The notes under the pieces were generated by a model, which worked only from the letters and a program-made list of their open reading frames with translations, was not told the DNA's origin and did no database searches. Of a stretch of 5,299 bases of DNA, positions 1 to 5,299 are shown one piece after another. The position numbers and the translations under genes were made by a program. The DNA comes from Bordetella parapertussis. GTDB taxonomy: Bacteria; Pseudomonadota; Gammaproteobacteria; Burkholderiales; Burkholderiaceae. Positions within the stretch are counted from its first letter, which is position 1. Every line of letters starts with the position of its first letter. The DNA is taken from NCBI GenBank assembly GCA_945901665.1, contig CAMDLJ010000199.1, positions 1 through 5,299 on the forward strand, given 5' to 3'.

Positions 1-581
1 CGGGCCCCGTGCTGGCCGATGCGCCGACCTATCCTTGGCCCGTGGTCCGTGCCAGCCATCCGCGCTGCATCGTTTTGGCCCATGGCACCACCCGAGCCGA
101 TAACGCTTGGCCCATGGTGGCTTGGCTGGCCTTGGCGCAGCGTTTGGTCGCACAAGGTTGGACCGTGGCCTTGCCCCAGGCCAATGACAGCGAGGCGCAA
201 TGGGCCGTTCAACTGCAATCCGCCATTGGCGACGCGTGCCTGGTCTGGCCGCGCATGGGTTTGGCCGATTTGCGCCAACGCATGGCCGAGTGTGGCGGGG
301 TGATTGGGGTGGATTCTGGCCTGGGCCATTTGGCCGTGGCTTTGGACTTGCCCACCGTCATCATCTTCAGCCAAGCCCGTGTGGCGCGGGCTGGCCCCAT
401 TGGGCATGCCCACCAAACGGCAGTGGGGGGTGCCGCGGCGCCCGAGCCCCAAGCGGTATGGGCTGCATGGCAGAGCGTTTCTTTGGTTCAGCGCCCGGGC
501 GCGACCTTGGCAGTCACAGGCGTCACATCGCCAAACGACTCGACATTCACACCACCCACCCAAGGGTCCGTGTCCCCATGA
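1..581 (+). CDS. waaC: LPS heptosyltransferase I, WaaC/RfaC (3' part; 5' end outside window)
   Basis: This is the C-terminal nucleotide-sugar-binding half of a family 9 glycosyltransferase. WaaC transfers heptose from ADP-heptose to the first Kdo of the LPS inner core, at the cytoplasmic face of the inner membrane. The frame is open from base 3, so the start lies upstream. I number residues from the GTG at base 9, which is internal to the gene and not its start. AHGTTRADNAWP (24-35) matches the ADP-heptose-binding HATTRDDKHWP region of E. coli WaaC. LPQANDSE (55-62) matches its Glu-containing loop. VDSGLGHLAVALDLP (101-115) is the hallmark VDTGLSHL motif near the C terminus. The visible 190 residues are about 60% of a usual protein of about 320. 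The lysine of DDKHWP is Asn32 here. The last 30 or so residues are Pro/Ser/Thr-rich and look poorly conserved. The stop overlaps the waaA start as ATGA, suggesting translational coupling. WaaF or another family 9 enzyme is less likely given the motif spelling and the waaA neighbour. Confidence 0.9.
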   Translation, partial: GPVLADAPTYPWPVVRASHPRCIVLAHGTTRADNAWPMVAWLALAQRLVAQGWTVALPQANDSEAQWAVQLQSAIGDACLVWPRMGLADLRQRMAECGGVIGVDSGLGHLAVALDLPTVIIFSQARVARAGPIGHAHQTAVGGAAAPEPQAVWAAWQSVSLVQRPGATLAVTGVTSPNDSTFTPPTQGSVSP

Positions 582-1867
582 TGCGCTGGGTTTACAGCTG
601 GCTGGTGCGGGCCATGGTGCCGCTGCTGCGGCGAAAACTCGCCCTGCGTGCCCGCAAAGAGCCGGTTTATGGCCAATGGACAGAAGAGCGCTTTGGCCAT
701 TATGAGGTTGCCTCTCATCCCGGTGCGTTGTGGATCCATGCCGTGTCCCTGGGCGAGACCCGCGTGGCAGCGGTACTGATCGATGCCTTGCGCGCCCAAC
801 AACCTGGTTTGCGCTTGTTGCTCACCCACAGCACGGCCACTGGGCGTTTGCACGGGCAGGGTTTGCTGCAACCGGGCGATGTTCAGGCTTGGCTGCCTTG
901 GGACACGCCGGCGGCTGTGAATGCTTTTCTGCGCCACTTTCAGCCGTGTGCCGGGGTGTTGATGGAAACAGAGGTCTGGCCCAATTTGTCTGCCGCCTGT
1001 GCCCAAGCCGGCGTGCCCTTGTTGTTGGTCAATGCCCGGATGAACGAGCGCTCGCACCGCTTGGCCCTGCGCTGGTCGGCCTTGGCCCGGCCCGCCTATG
1101 CGGCTTTGCGTTCCGTGTGGGCCCAAAGCGACAGCGATGCACAGCGTTTGCGTGAGGTCGGTGCCCCCGTTGCAGGGGTGTTGGGCAACCTCAAATTTGA
1201 TGCCCGCCCCGACCCGCATTTCCTGGCCCTGGGCAGGTCTTGGCGCCAAGGGCTGACGCGCCCGGTGGTGATGTTGGCCAGCGCCCGTGAGGGCGAGGAG
1301 GCGATGTTCCTTGACGCCTTGAAAGCCCGACCTGCTGCGTGGGCCGCAGCGCATTGGCTGATCGTGCCGCGCCACCCGCAGCGCTTTGAAGCGGTAGCTG
1401 CCTTGATCGCTACCCAAGGTTGGCCGGTGCAGCGGCGCAGCCAGTGGGGGGCTGGGCCAAGCCAAGCCAGGGGAGTGGTTTTGACGGGCGTTGATGCGCC
1501 CAGCCTGTGGCTGGGCGACAGCATGGGTGAGGTGGCGTCATATGCAGCGCTGTCAGATGTGGCCTTGTTAGGGGGCAGTTTTGTCCCCACTGGTGGGCAA
1601 AACCTCATCGAGCTGGCCGCGTGTGGCTGCCCCGTGCTGATGGGGCCGCACACCTATAACTTTGCCCAGGCGGCCCAATGGGCTGAGAGCTGCGGCGCTG
1701 CGCTACGGGTCCAGGATATGTCTGCCGCGATAGAGGCCGCTGAGGTGTGGTTGGCCCAACCCATCCAGCGCGATCAGGCGGCAAAGGCCAGCCTGTCATT
1801 GGCGCAAAGCCACCAAGGTGCTGCCCAACGCACGGCCCAAGCCCTGGGGCCGTGGCTGGCGGCTTGA
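578..1867 (+). CDS. waaA: 3-deoxy-D-manno-octulosonic acid (Kdo) transferase WaaA/KdtA
   Basis: WaaA transfers Kdo from CMP-Kdo to lipid IVA, the first step of LPS inner-core assembly. It is anchored at the inner membrane by its N terminus. The 429-residue product has the usual family length (E. coli 425). A hydrophobic, Arg-rich N-terminal anchor covers about residues 3-26. HAVSLGET (54-61) holds the expected catalytic base, Glu60. STATG (85-89) stands where E. coli has TPTG. METEVWPNL (129-137) and NARMNERS (152-159) follow, then GNLKFD (203-208) opens the C-terminal Rossmann domain. That domain carries VPRHPQRF (263-270), GDSMGE (313-318), GGSFVPTGGQNLIE (332-345) and CPVLMGPHTYNF (351-362), a signature close to invariant in the family. 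I chose ATG 578, which overlaps the waaC stop; ATG 581 is an equally possible second Met. The best purine-rich stretch, AAGGG at 562-566, is 11 bases from the start, so coupling to waaC translation is likely. The frame stays open far upstream, but only because it shadows waaC. Sequence alone does not tell whether one or two Kdo residues are added. Confidence 0.97.
   Translation: MMRWVYSWLVRAMVPLLRRKLALRARKEPVYGQWTEERFGHYEVASHPGALWIHAVSLGETRVAAVLIDALRAQQPGLRLLLTHSTATGRLHGQGLLQPGDVQAWLPWDTPAAVNAFLRHFQPCAGVLMETEVWPNLSAACAQAGVPLLLVNARMNERSHRLALRWSALARPAYAALRSVWAQSDSDAQRLREVGAPVAGVLGNLKFDARPDPHFLALGRSWRQGLTRPVVMLASAREGEEAMFLDALKARPAAWAAAHWLIVPRHPQRFEAVAALIATQGWPVQRRSQWGAGPSQARGVVLTGVDAPSLWLGDSMGEVASYAALSDVALLGGSFVPTGGQNLIELAACGCPVLMGPHTYNFAQAAQWAESCGAALRVQDMSAAIEAAEVWLAQPIQRDQAAKASLSLAQSHQGAAQRTAQALGPWLAA
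1831..1854. repeat. GC-rich hairpin in the last codons of waaA
   Basis: CACGGCCC (1831-1838) and GGGCCGTG (1847-1854) are perfect reverse complements around an 8-base loop. They lie inside the waaA coding sequence, encoding part of its Ala/Gly-rich C terminus. On the + strand the next T-run starts only at 1872, 17 bases beyond the stem. On the - strand no T-run follows, so this is not a canonical intrinsic terminator in either direction. It could slow polymerase, or protect the 3' end of a tolC message reading through from the right. In so GC-rich a sequence it may be coincidental. Confidence 0.4.
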
Positions 1868-1880
1868 CGGCTTTTTATTT
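1849..1880 (+). terminator. Candidate intrinsic terminator of the waaC-waaA transcript
   Basis: GCCGT (1849-1853) can pair with ACGGC (1867-1871), extendable by two G-U pairs, and is followed immediately by TTTTTATTT (1872-1880). The stem is short, with a 13-base loop, and it competes with the 1831-1854 hairpin for the same bases. Its placement right at the waaA stop, with a clean T-run, fits a terminator. The T-run overlies the stop codon of the convergent tolC gene. Confidence 0.4.
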
Positions 1881-3230
1881 GGCCAACAGTTTGTTGACGA
1901 TTTGCAAGTCTTCGGCCTTCAAGCTGCCATTGGACTGGCGCAGTTTGAGGTTGCCCAAGAGGACGTCGTAGCGGGCTTTGGCCAAGTCGCGCTTGGTTTG
2001 GAACAACTGGCTTTGCGAGTTGAGCACATCGATGTTGATGCGCACGCCCACGCTGTAGCCCAGTTTGTTGGCATCCAGGGCCAGTTGGCTGGAGTCCTCA
2101 GCGGCTTTCAAGGCCTTGACCTGGCCCAAGCCGGAGACCACGCCAAAGTAGGCCGATCGCGTGGCCTGGGCCACGCTGCGTTTGACCACTTCCAGATCGG
2201 CCTGGGCTTTGTCTTCCAATTTCAATGTTTCTTTGATGCGGTTGTCGCTGGAAAAGCCGGAAAAAATGGGCAGGGTCACCAAGACGCCGATAGAGGAAAT
2301 ACCGATGTGGGAATTAACTGGCGTTGTCGTTCCAGAGGTGGCAGTGCCATCCAGGTTCAGGGAGTATGTGTAGCTTGCTTGAAGGTCAACGGTGGGCTTG
2401 TGCAAGGCTTTCGCCTTGTCCACTTCGAGCTTGGCCACTTCCCAGTCAAGCAGGGCTTTTTGGACACCCGGGTGAACACGCTCAGATTGGATGACCCATT
2501 CATCCACATTGGCAGGCGCTGGTGAGGGCAAGTCGGTGATGTTCACCAAGGGCTTGGGCGACACGTCTTTTTTACCCACCAACATGTCCAAGGCCATGCG
2601 CTTGACGCGCAAGTCGTTCTCGGCGGCAATTTCTTGGGCGATCACCAGGTCGTAGCGGGCTTGGGCTTCGCGGGTGTCGGTGATGGTCGCCGTGCCCACC
2701 TCAAAGTTGCGCTTGGCCGAAGCCAATTGTTCATTCACGGCGATCTTTTGCGCTTTCACAAAGGTCAGGCTGTCTTGGCTGGCCAAAACGTCAAAGTAGG
2801 CTTGGCTCAGGCGCACCATCAGGTCTTGCTCGGCGCTGGCCAGCACCGCATACGCTTGTTCGCGCTGGCGTTTGCCTTGCACAAAGGCGGCCACGTTGGC
2901 CGGACGGTACAAGGCCTGGCTGGCGGAAATGCTGGTGGATTGGGCACCATAAATTCGGTCGTATGTGGTGGTGGGAATCGGAGATAAGGCGTCAACCATG
3001 CCCACAATATTGGAGCGCGATATCCCTGCTGTCGATGTCACCGTGGGCAAGATGCCAGCAATCGCTTGGTTGGTTTTGGACATGGTGGCGTCCATTTGCA
3101 ACTTGGCCGACTGGTAGATGGCGTCATACACGCGGGCGGCGTCATACAACTCAACCAGGCTTTGGGTCTGGGCCCAGCCGCTCAGGCCCATCAATACCGC
3201 AGCGTGCACGGGGAGGTGGCGAAACTTCAT
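1875..3230 (-). CDS. tolC: TolC family outer membrane channel protein
   Basis: TolC proteins form trimeric outer-membrane beta-barrels with a long periplasmic alpha-helical tunnel. They serve as exit duct for RND, ABC or MFS pumps and type I secretion systems. The 451-residue product is normal for the family (E. coli about 470 mature). It starts with a signal peptide: basic K2/R4, hydrophobic AAVLMGLSG, and likely cleavage after SGWA (about residue 20). The two homologous halves are visible. YFDVLASQDSLTFVKAQ (145-161) leads into VGTATITDTREAQARYD (178-194). YFGVVSGLGQVKALKAAE (361-378) leads into GYSVGVRINIDVLNSQSQLF (391-410). The second block is the classic signature of the type I secretion/TolC subfamily. 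ISASQALYRP (101-110) and VTLPIFSGF (318-326) are typical of the equatorial/barrel-strand turns. The Met at 3230 is chosen because it opens the signal peptide and has a good ribosome site; the 32-codon upstream extension is not secretory in character. The gene converges on waaA with a 7-base gap and lies downstream of the methyltransferase-like and RND genes, so an efflux role is likely. The actual partner is not shown by sequence. Confidence 0.96.
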   Translation of the reverse strand: MKFRHLPVHAAVLMGLSGWAQTQSLVELYDAARVYDAIYQSAKLQMDATMSKTNQAIAGILPTVTSTAGISRSNIVGMVDALSPIPTTTYDRIYGAQSTSISASQALYRPANVAAFVQGKRQREQAYAVLASAEQDLMVRLSQAYFDVLASQDSLTFVKAQKIAVNEQLASAKRNFEVGTATITDTREAQARYDLVIAQEIAAENDLRVKRMALDMLVGKKDVSPKPLVNITDLPSPAPANVDEWVIQSERVHPGVQKALLDWEVAKLEVDKAKALHKPTVDLQASYTYSLNLDGTATSGTTTPVNSHIGISSIGVLVTLPIFSGFSSDNRIKETLKLEDKAQADLEVVKRSVAQATRSAYFGVVSGLGQVKALKAAEDSSQLALDANKLGYSVGVRINIDVLNSQSQLFQTKRDLAKARYDVLLGNLKLRQSNGSLKAEDLQIVNKLLAK

Positions 3231-3235
3231 GGATG

Positions 3236-3240
3236 TCCTT
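3236..3240 (-). promoter_or_regulatory. Ribosome binding site of tolC
   Basis: Read on the - strand, AAGGA lies 5 bases before the ATG at 3230-3228. This decides the tolC start in favour of the signal-peptide Met over the open extension that begins at 3326. Confidence 0.75.
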
Positions 3241-3256
3241 GGGGTGTACAAATTAT

Positions 3257-3274
3257 TCCGTTGGGTACAACGGA
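3257..3274. repeat. 7-4-7 inverted repeat in the tolC leader (possible operator or attenuator)
   Basis: TCCGTTG (3257-3263) and CAACGGA (3268-3274) are perfect reverse complements around GGTA. The element lies in the 67-base gap between the methyltransferase-like gene and tolC, ending 27 bases before the tolC start. On the - strand it is followed by an A/T-rich ATAATTTG, not a true T-run, so a strong terminator is unlikely. A hexamer GTACAA occurs at 3246-3251 and again inside the palindrome at 3265-3270. A weak promoter could overlap it on the - strand: TTGTCC (3277-3272), a 16-base spacer, then TAATTT (3255-3250). If real, that would make the palindrome an operator between the two hexamers. 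This is a structural observation; function is inferred. Confidence 0.4.
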
Positions 3275-3297
3275 CAAGCGGATGTGTGGGGCAGGGG

Positions 3298-3951
3298 TTA
3301 AAAATGAAAGGCACTGGGCTGGGCAAAGCCCTGCAGGGGCGGGGCCAAAGTGTCCCACAGCACCTTGGTATGCCATGACTGGGGGCCGACCCGGGTAAAC
3401 AGTGTGGTCTGCATCACCGGCTCTTCCCCCACGATGGCGATCAAGCGCCCGCCCAGGGCGAGCTGGTCGAGCAAGACTTGGGGCACTTCGCTGACCGAGC
3501 CGCCCAGCAAGATGGCATCAAAAGGGCCTTCGCTGGCGGCACCCATGGCACCGTCTTGGACCCGAACTTGGGCGTTGGCGATGCCGGCCTGGTCCAAGTG
3601 GCGCTGCGACATGAGGGCCAAATCGGCATGCACTTCCAAGCTGAGCACTTTGCGCGCACGCAGCGCCAGCAATGCGCACAGGTAGCCGCTGCCCGTGCCG
3701 ATCTCCAGCACCGACTCGGCGCCGGTCAGCGCCAAATCGTTGACCAATCGGGCATCGATCCGGGGAGGCAGCATGGTCTGACCGTGGGGCAGGGGGATTT
3801 CGGTATCGGCATATGCCATGCCTTGGCAATCGGCCGGCACAAAATGTTCCCGATGGATTTGCATCAAGGCGGTCAAAACGGCTTTGTCCAGCACCTCCCA
3901 GGTGCGAATTTGCTGTTCCACCATGTTGAATCGGGCTTGGTCTTGGTTCAT
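3298..3951 (-). CDS. Protein-L-isoaspartate O-methyltransferase family protein (diverged Pcm-like)
   Basis: This is a 217-residue class I AdoMet-dependent methyltransferase of the PIMT family. Genuine PIMT (E. coli Pcm, 208 residues) methylates L-isoaspartyl residues in damaged cytosolic proteins. The N-terminal ARFNMVEQQIR (6-16) and REHFVP (34-39) are family-typical. VLEIGTGSGY (81-90) is the glycine-rich AdoMet-binding motif I, and Glu106 in LSLEVH is the expected ribose-binding acid. GPFDAILLGGSVSEVP (142-157) is the post-motif strand, and GGRLIAIVGE (167-176) follows. The substrate loop that reads GQTISQP in E. coli is GQTMLPP here (57-63), so the conserved Ser is Leu61. The VTAAPPEIP region is also changed, to LGGSVSEVP (149-157). 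This suggests a paralogue with a different or lost substrate rather than the repair enzyme. The start at 3951 is chosen from family N termini; no clear Shine-Dalgarno precedes it, and Met10 is an alternative. It begins 29 bases after the RND stop and probably depends on that transcript. From memory, such genes commonly sit beside tolC in alpha- and betaproteobacteria. Confidence 0.88.
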   Translation of the reverse strand: MNQDQARFNMVEQQIRTWEVLDKAVLTALMQIHREHFVPADCQGMAYADTEIPLPHGQTMLPPRIDARLVNDLALTGAESVLEIGTGSGYLCALLALRARKVLSLEVHADLALMSQRHLDQAGIANAQVRVQDGAMGAASEGPFDAILLGGSVSEVPQVLLDQLALGGRLIAIVGEEPVMQTTLFTRVGPQSWHTKVLWDTLAPPLQGFAQPSAFHF

Positions 3952-3980
3952 AGGGTTGTCTGGGCGTTGGTGATTTGATT

Positions 3981-5299
3981 TTAAGCGCCGCCCTGGTCGG
4001 GGGCGCTGTGAGGCGCTTGATTGCCCCATGTCCGGCGCGCCCACTGGGCCAAGTCGTCCATGTAGCAGTAGATCACCGGCACCACCACCAAGGTCAACAG
4101 GGATGAAGTGATGACACCGCCAATCACCGCCTGGCCCATGGGGGCGCGTTGTTCAGAGCCTTCGCTCAGGGCAAAAGCCAGTGGAACCATGCCAAAAATC
4201 ATGGCCAAAGTGGTCATCATGATGGGGCGCAAGCGCACCCGGGCGGCCAGCAGCAAAGCCTCGGTGCGCCCCAGGCCGGCTTGCATTTGACCGTTGTCGC
4301 CCAGGTGGGGTTCGCGCGCTCGGATGGCAAAGTCGACCAACAAAATCGCGTTTTTGGTGACCAAGCCCATCAGCATCACAAAGCCGATGGCTGAAAACAT
4401 GGACAAGGTAGAGCGGAAGAACATCAGCGACAGCACCACCCCAATCAAGGTCAGGGGCAGCGAACTCATCAAGGCCAGGGGTTGCAAAAAACTCTTGAAT
4501 TGGCTGGCCAAAATCATGTAGATAAATATCACCGCCAAAGCCAGCGATGAAAGTGCATAAGAAAAAGACTCCTCCATGCTTTTGGTCGAGCCACCGATGC
4601 GAAAACGGTAACCGGGGGGCAGGGGAATATCGGCCATCACGCGCCGAATGTCTTTGGACACCTCGCCGCTGGAGCGCTGGTGGGTGTTGCCACTGAAGGC
4701 CACCTCGCGCGAGAGGTCGCGCCGGTTGATTTGGTTCGGGCCCGTGGCTGTCACCACCTGGGCGACTTGGTTCAAGCGGGCATTGCGTTGGCCGCCATCG
4801 GCGGCGTTGGGCAAGGAAAAGGGCAGTCGCTCCAAGTCTTCGGGGGTGTTGCGGTGTGCGGGTGCCAACCGCACGATGACGTCATAGGTCTGGTCGTCAG
4901 GTGCACGCCAATTGCCCACCGTCGTGCCAGCAATCAGGGTGCGCAGTTGGGTCCCCAAAGCGGCCACACTCAGACCCACATCGGAAGCCGCGTCTTTGCG
5001 CACCACCACCTCGATGGTGGGCTTATTGGGCTTGGTGCTGGAATCGATGTCGACCAATCCAGGCACGGTTTGGAGTTTTTGCATGACCCCTCGGCTGATG
5101 CGCTCCAGCTCGGCTTGGTCAGGACCTAAGAGTGAAAATTCGATGGATTTATTGCCTCCACCCACGGCCTCTTGCAAACCTACATGGGTGACGGTGATGC
5201 CGGCCACGCGGGTCAAGCGCTCGCGCAGCGCCGCAATCATCTCGTCCAAACTTTGATTTCTCTGTTTGCGGTCAATGAGGCGCACCAAGATATTGGCGT
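3981..5299 (-). CDS. RND efflux transporter permease, HAE1/AcrB family (C-terminal part; start outside window)
   Basis: This is the inner-membrane proton-antiport pump of a tripartite efflux complex. About 438 residues of a usual 1030 or so are visible, and the frame is open to the window edge. I number from the TTG codon at 5288. Residues 1-240 are the second periplasmic porter/docking region (QTVPGLVDIDSS at 73-84, LPPGYRFRIGG at 223-233). They are followed by five membrane segments, TM8-TM12, at about 246-264, 270-291, 298-320, 356-374 and 386-409. The proton-relay residues expected from AcrB are present: Lys312 in GLVTKNAILLVDFA (AcrB K940), and Arg352 and Thr359 in RLRPIMMTT (R971, T978). 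The partner aspartates of TM4 lie outside the window. The C-terminal EGSEQRAPMGQAVIGG (376-391) is typical of HAE1 pumps. The cytoplasmic loop between TM10 and TM11 (about 322-350) is some nine residues longer than in AcrB. The gene leads into the methyltransferase-like gene and tolC, consistent with an efflux operon. The substrate cannot be inferred; drug/solvent export is more likely than heavy-metal CzcA type by motif spelling. Confidence 0.95.
   Translation of the reverse strand, partial: ANILVRLIDRKQRNQSLDEMIAALRERLTRVAGITVTHVGLQEAVGGGNKSIEFSLLGPDQAELERISRGVMQKLQTVPGLVDIDSSTKPNKPTIEVVVRKDAASDVGLSVAALGTQLRTLIAGTTVGNWRAPDDQTYDVIVRLAPAHRNTPEDLERLPFSLPNAADGGQRNARLNQVAQVVTATGPNQINRRDLSREVAFSGNTHQRSSGEVSKDIRRVMADIPLPPGYRFRIGGSTKSMEESFSYALSSLALAVIFIYMILASQFKSFLQPLALMSSLPLTLIGVVLSLMFFRSTLSMFSAIGFVMLMGLVTKNAILLVDFAIRAREPHLGDNGQMQAGLGRTEALLLAARVRLRPIMMTTLAMIFGMVPLAFALSEGSEQRAPMGQAVIGGVITSSLLTLVVVPVIYCYMDDLAQWARRTWGNQAPHSAPDQGGA

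Noticed and set aside
200..577. Open reading frame upstream of and in frame with waaA, which would give a 555-residue protein
   Set aside because: The first 126 residues have no WaaA-family character and lie over waaC in another frame. The family N-terminal anchor begins at the Met at 578, and the resulting length matches known WaaA.
488..1465. Long open frame (325 residues) on the - strand
   Set aside because: It is antisense to waaC/waaA, has low-complexity Gly/Gln/Arg/His composition typical of shadow frames in GC-rich DNA, and resembles no family I know.
1818..2525. Open frame (235 residues) on the + strand antisense to tolC
   Set aside because: It mirrors the tolC helices (repetitive FQG/LAQ-like composition), lacks a plausible start context, and overlaps a clear gene over its whole length.
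3298..3306. C-terminal Phe-His-Phe of the methyltransferase-like protein as an outer-membrane barrel C-terminal signal
   Set aside because: The protein has no signal peptide or beta-barrel pattern and is a clear cytosolic Rossmann methyltransferase. A terminal aromatic is common in this family.
3231..3326. N-terminal extension of tolC starting at 3326
   Set aside because: It would bury the signal peptide behind 32 non-hydrophobic residues and overlap the end of the methyltransferase-like gene. The AAGGA site supports the start at 3230.
3978..3983. TAAAAT on the - strand as a -10 box for the methyltransferase-like gene
   Set aside because: It overlaps the RND stop codon, and no TTGACA-like hexamer lies 16-18 bases upstream (the spot reads GCGCCC). 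A promoter here is unsupported.
3952..4044. N-terminal extension of the methyltransferase-like protein into the RND gene
   Set aside because: The extra 31 residues are basic and Pro-rich, unlike the family, and overlap the coding end of the pump. The family N terminus starts at the Met at 3951.
1..5299. Search by eye for CRISPR-like arrays, insertion-sequence ends, tRNA genes and long tandem repeats
   Set aside because: None seen. Coding density is near complete and composition is even, so there is no sign of a mobile element or recent transfer.

Overview
The window looks like an ordinary chromosomal region of a Gram-negative bacterium. It is GC-rich throughout and encodes lipopolysaccharide inner-core enzymes, an outer-membrane TolC channel and an inner-membrane RND pump. 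The protein sequences and the waaA / tolC / isoaspartyl-methyltransferase-like neighbourhood point to Betaproteobacteria, order Burkholderiales, possibly Comamonadaceae. That placement is from remembered family resemblance, not from a search. Five protein-coding genes fill almost the whole window; two of them run off the edges. I see no tRNA, rRNA, insertion sequence, CRISPR array or phage material, and no intergenic gap longer than 67 bases.

Left third (1-1867, + strand): the C-terminal part of a WaaC-type ADP-heptose:LPS heptosyltransferase, followed by a complete waaA (kdtA) Kdo transferase. The two overlap by 4 bases (ATGA) and are probably translated from one message. WaaA adds Kdo to lipid A precursor and WaaC adds the first heptose to that Kdo, so the pair performs consecutive steps of inner-core assembly on the cytoplasmic face of the inner membrane.

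Right two thirds (1875-5299, - strand): read in transcription order, the 3' portion of an HAE1/AcrB-type RND efflux transporter, then 29 bases later a protein-L-isoaspartate O-methyltransferase-like gene, then 67 bases later a complete tolC. All three point the same way and could be co-transcribed. The pump and TolC could belong to one tripartite envelope efflux system, whose periplasmic adaptor would lie outside the window. The methyltransferase-like protein keeps its AdoMet-binding motif but has lost the catalytic/substrate-loop Ser of true isoaspartyl repair enzymes.

The two blocks converge: waaA and tolC stop only 7 bases apart. A hairpin plus T-run there could terminate waaA transcription, and its T-run overlaps the tolC stop codon. 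The least explained non-coding element is a perfect 7-4-7 inverted repeat in the tolC leader. I found no convincing undescribed system. The items most worth a second look are the diverged methyltransferase between pump and channel, the palindrome in front of tolC, and an apparently missing sugar-nucleotide-contacting lysine in WaaC.
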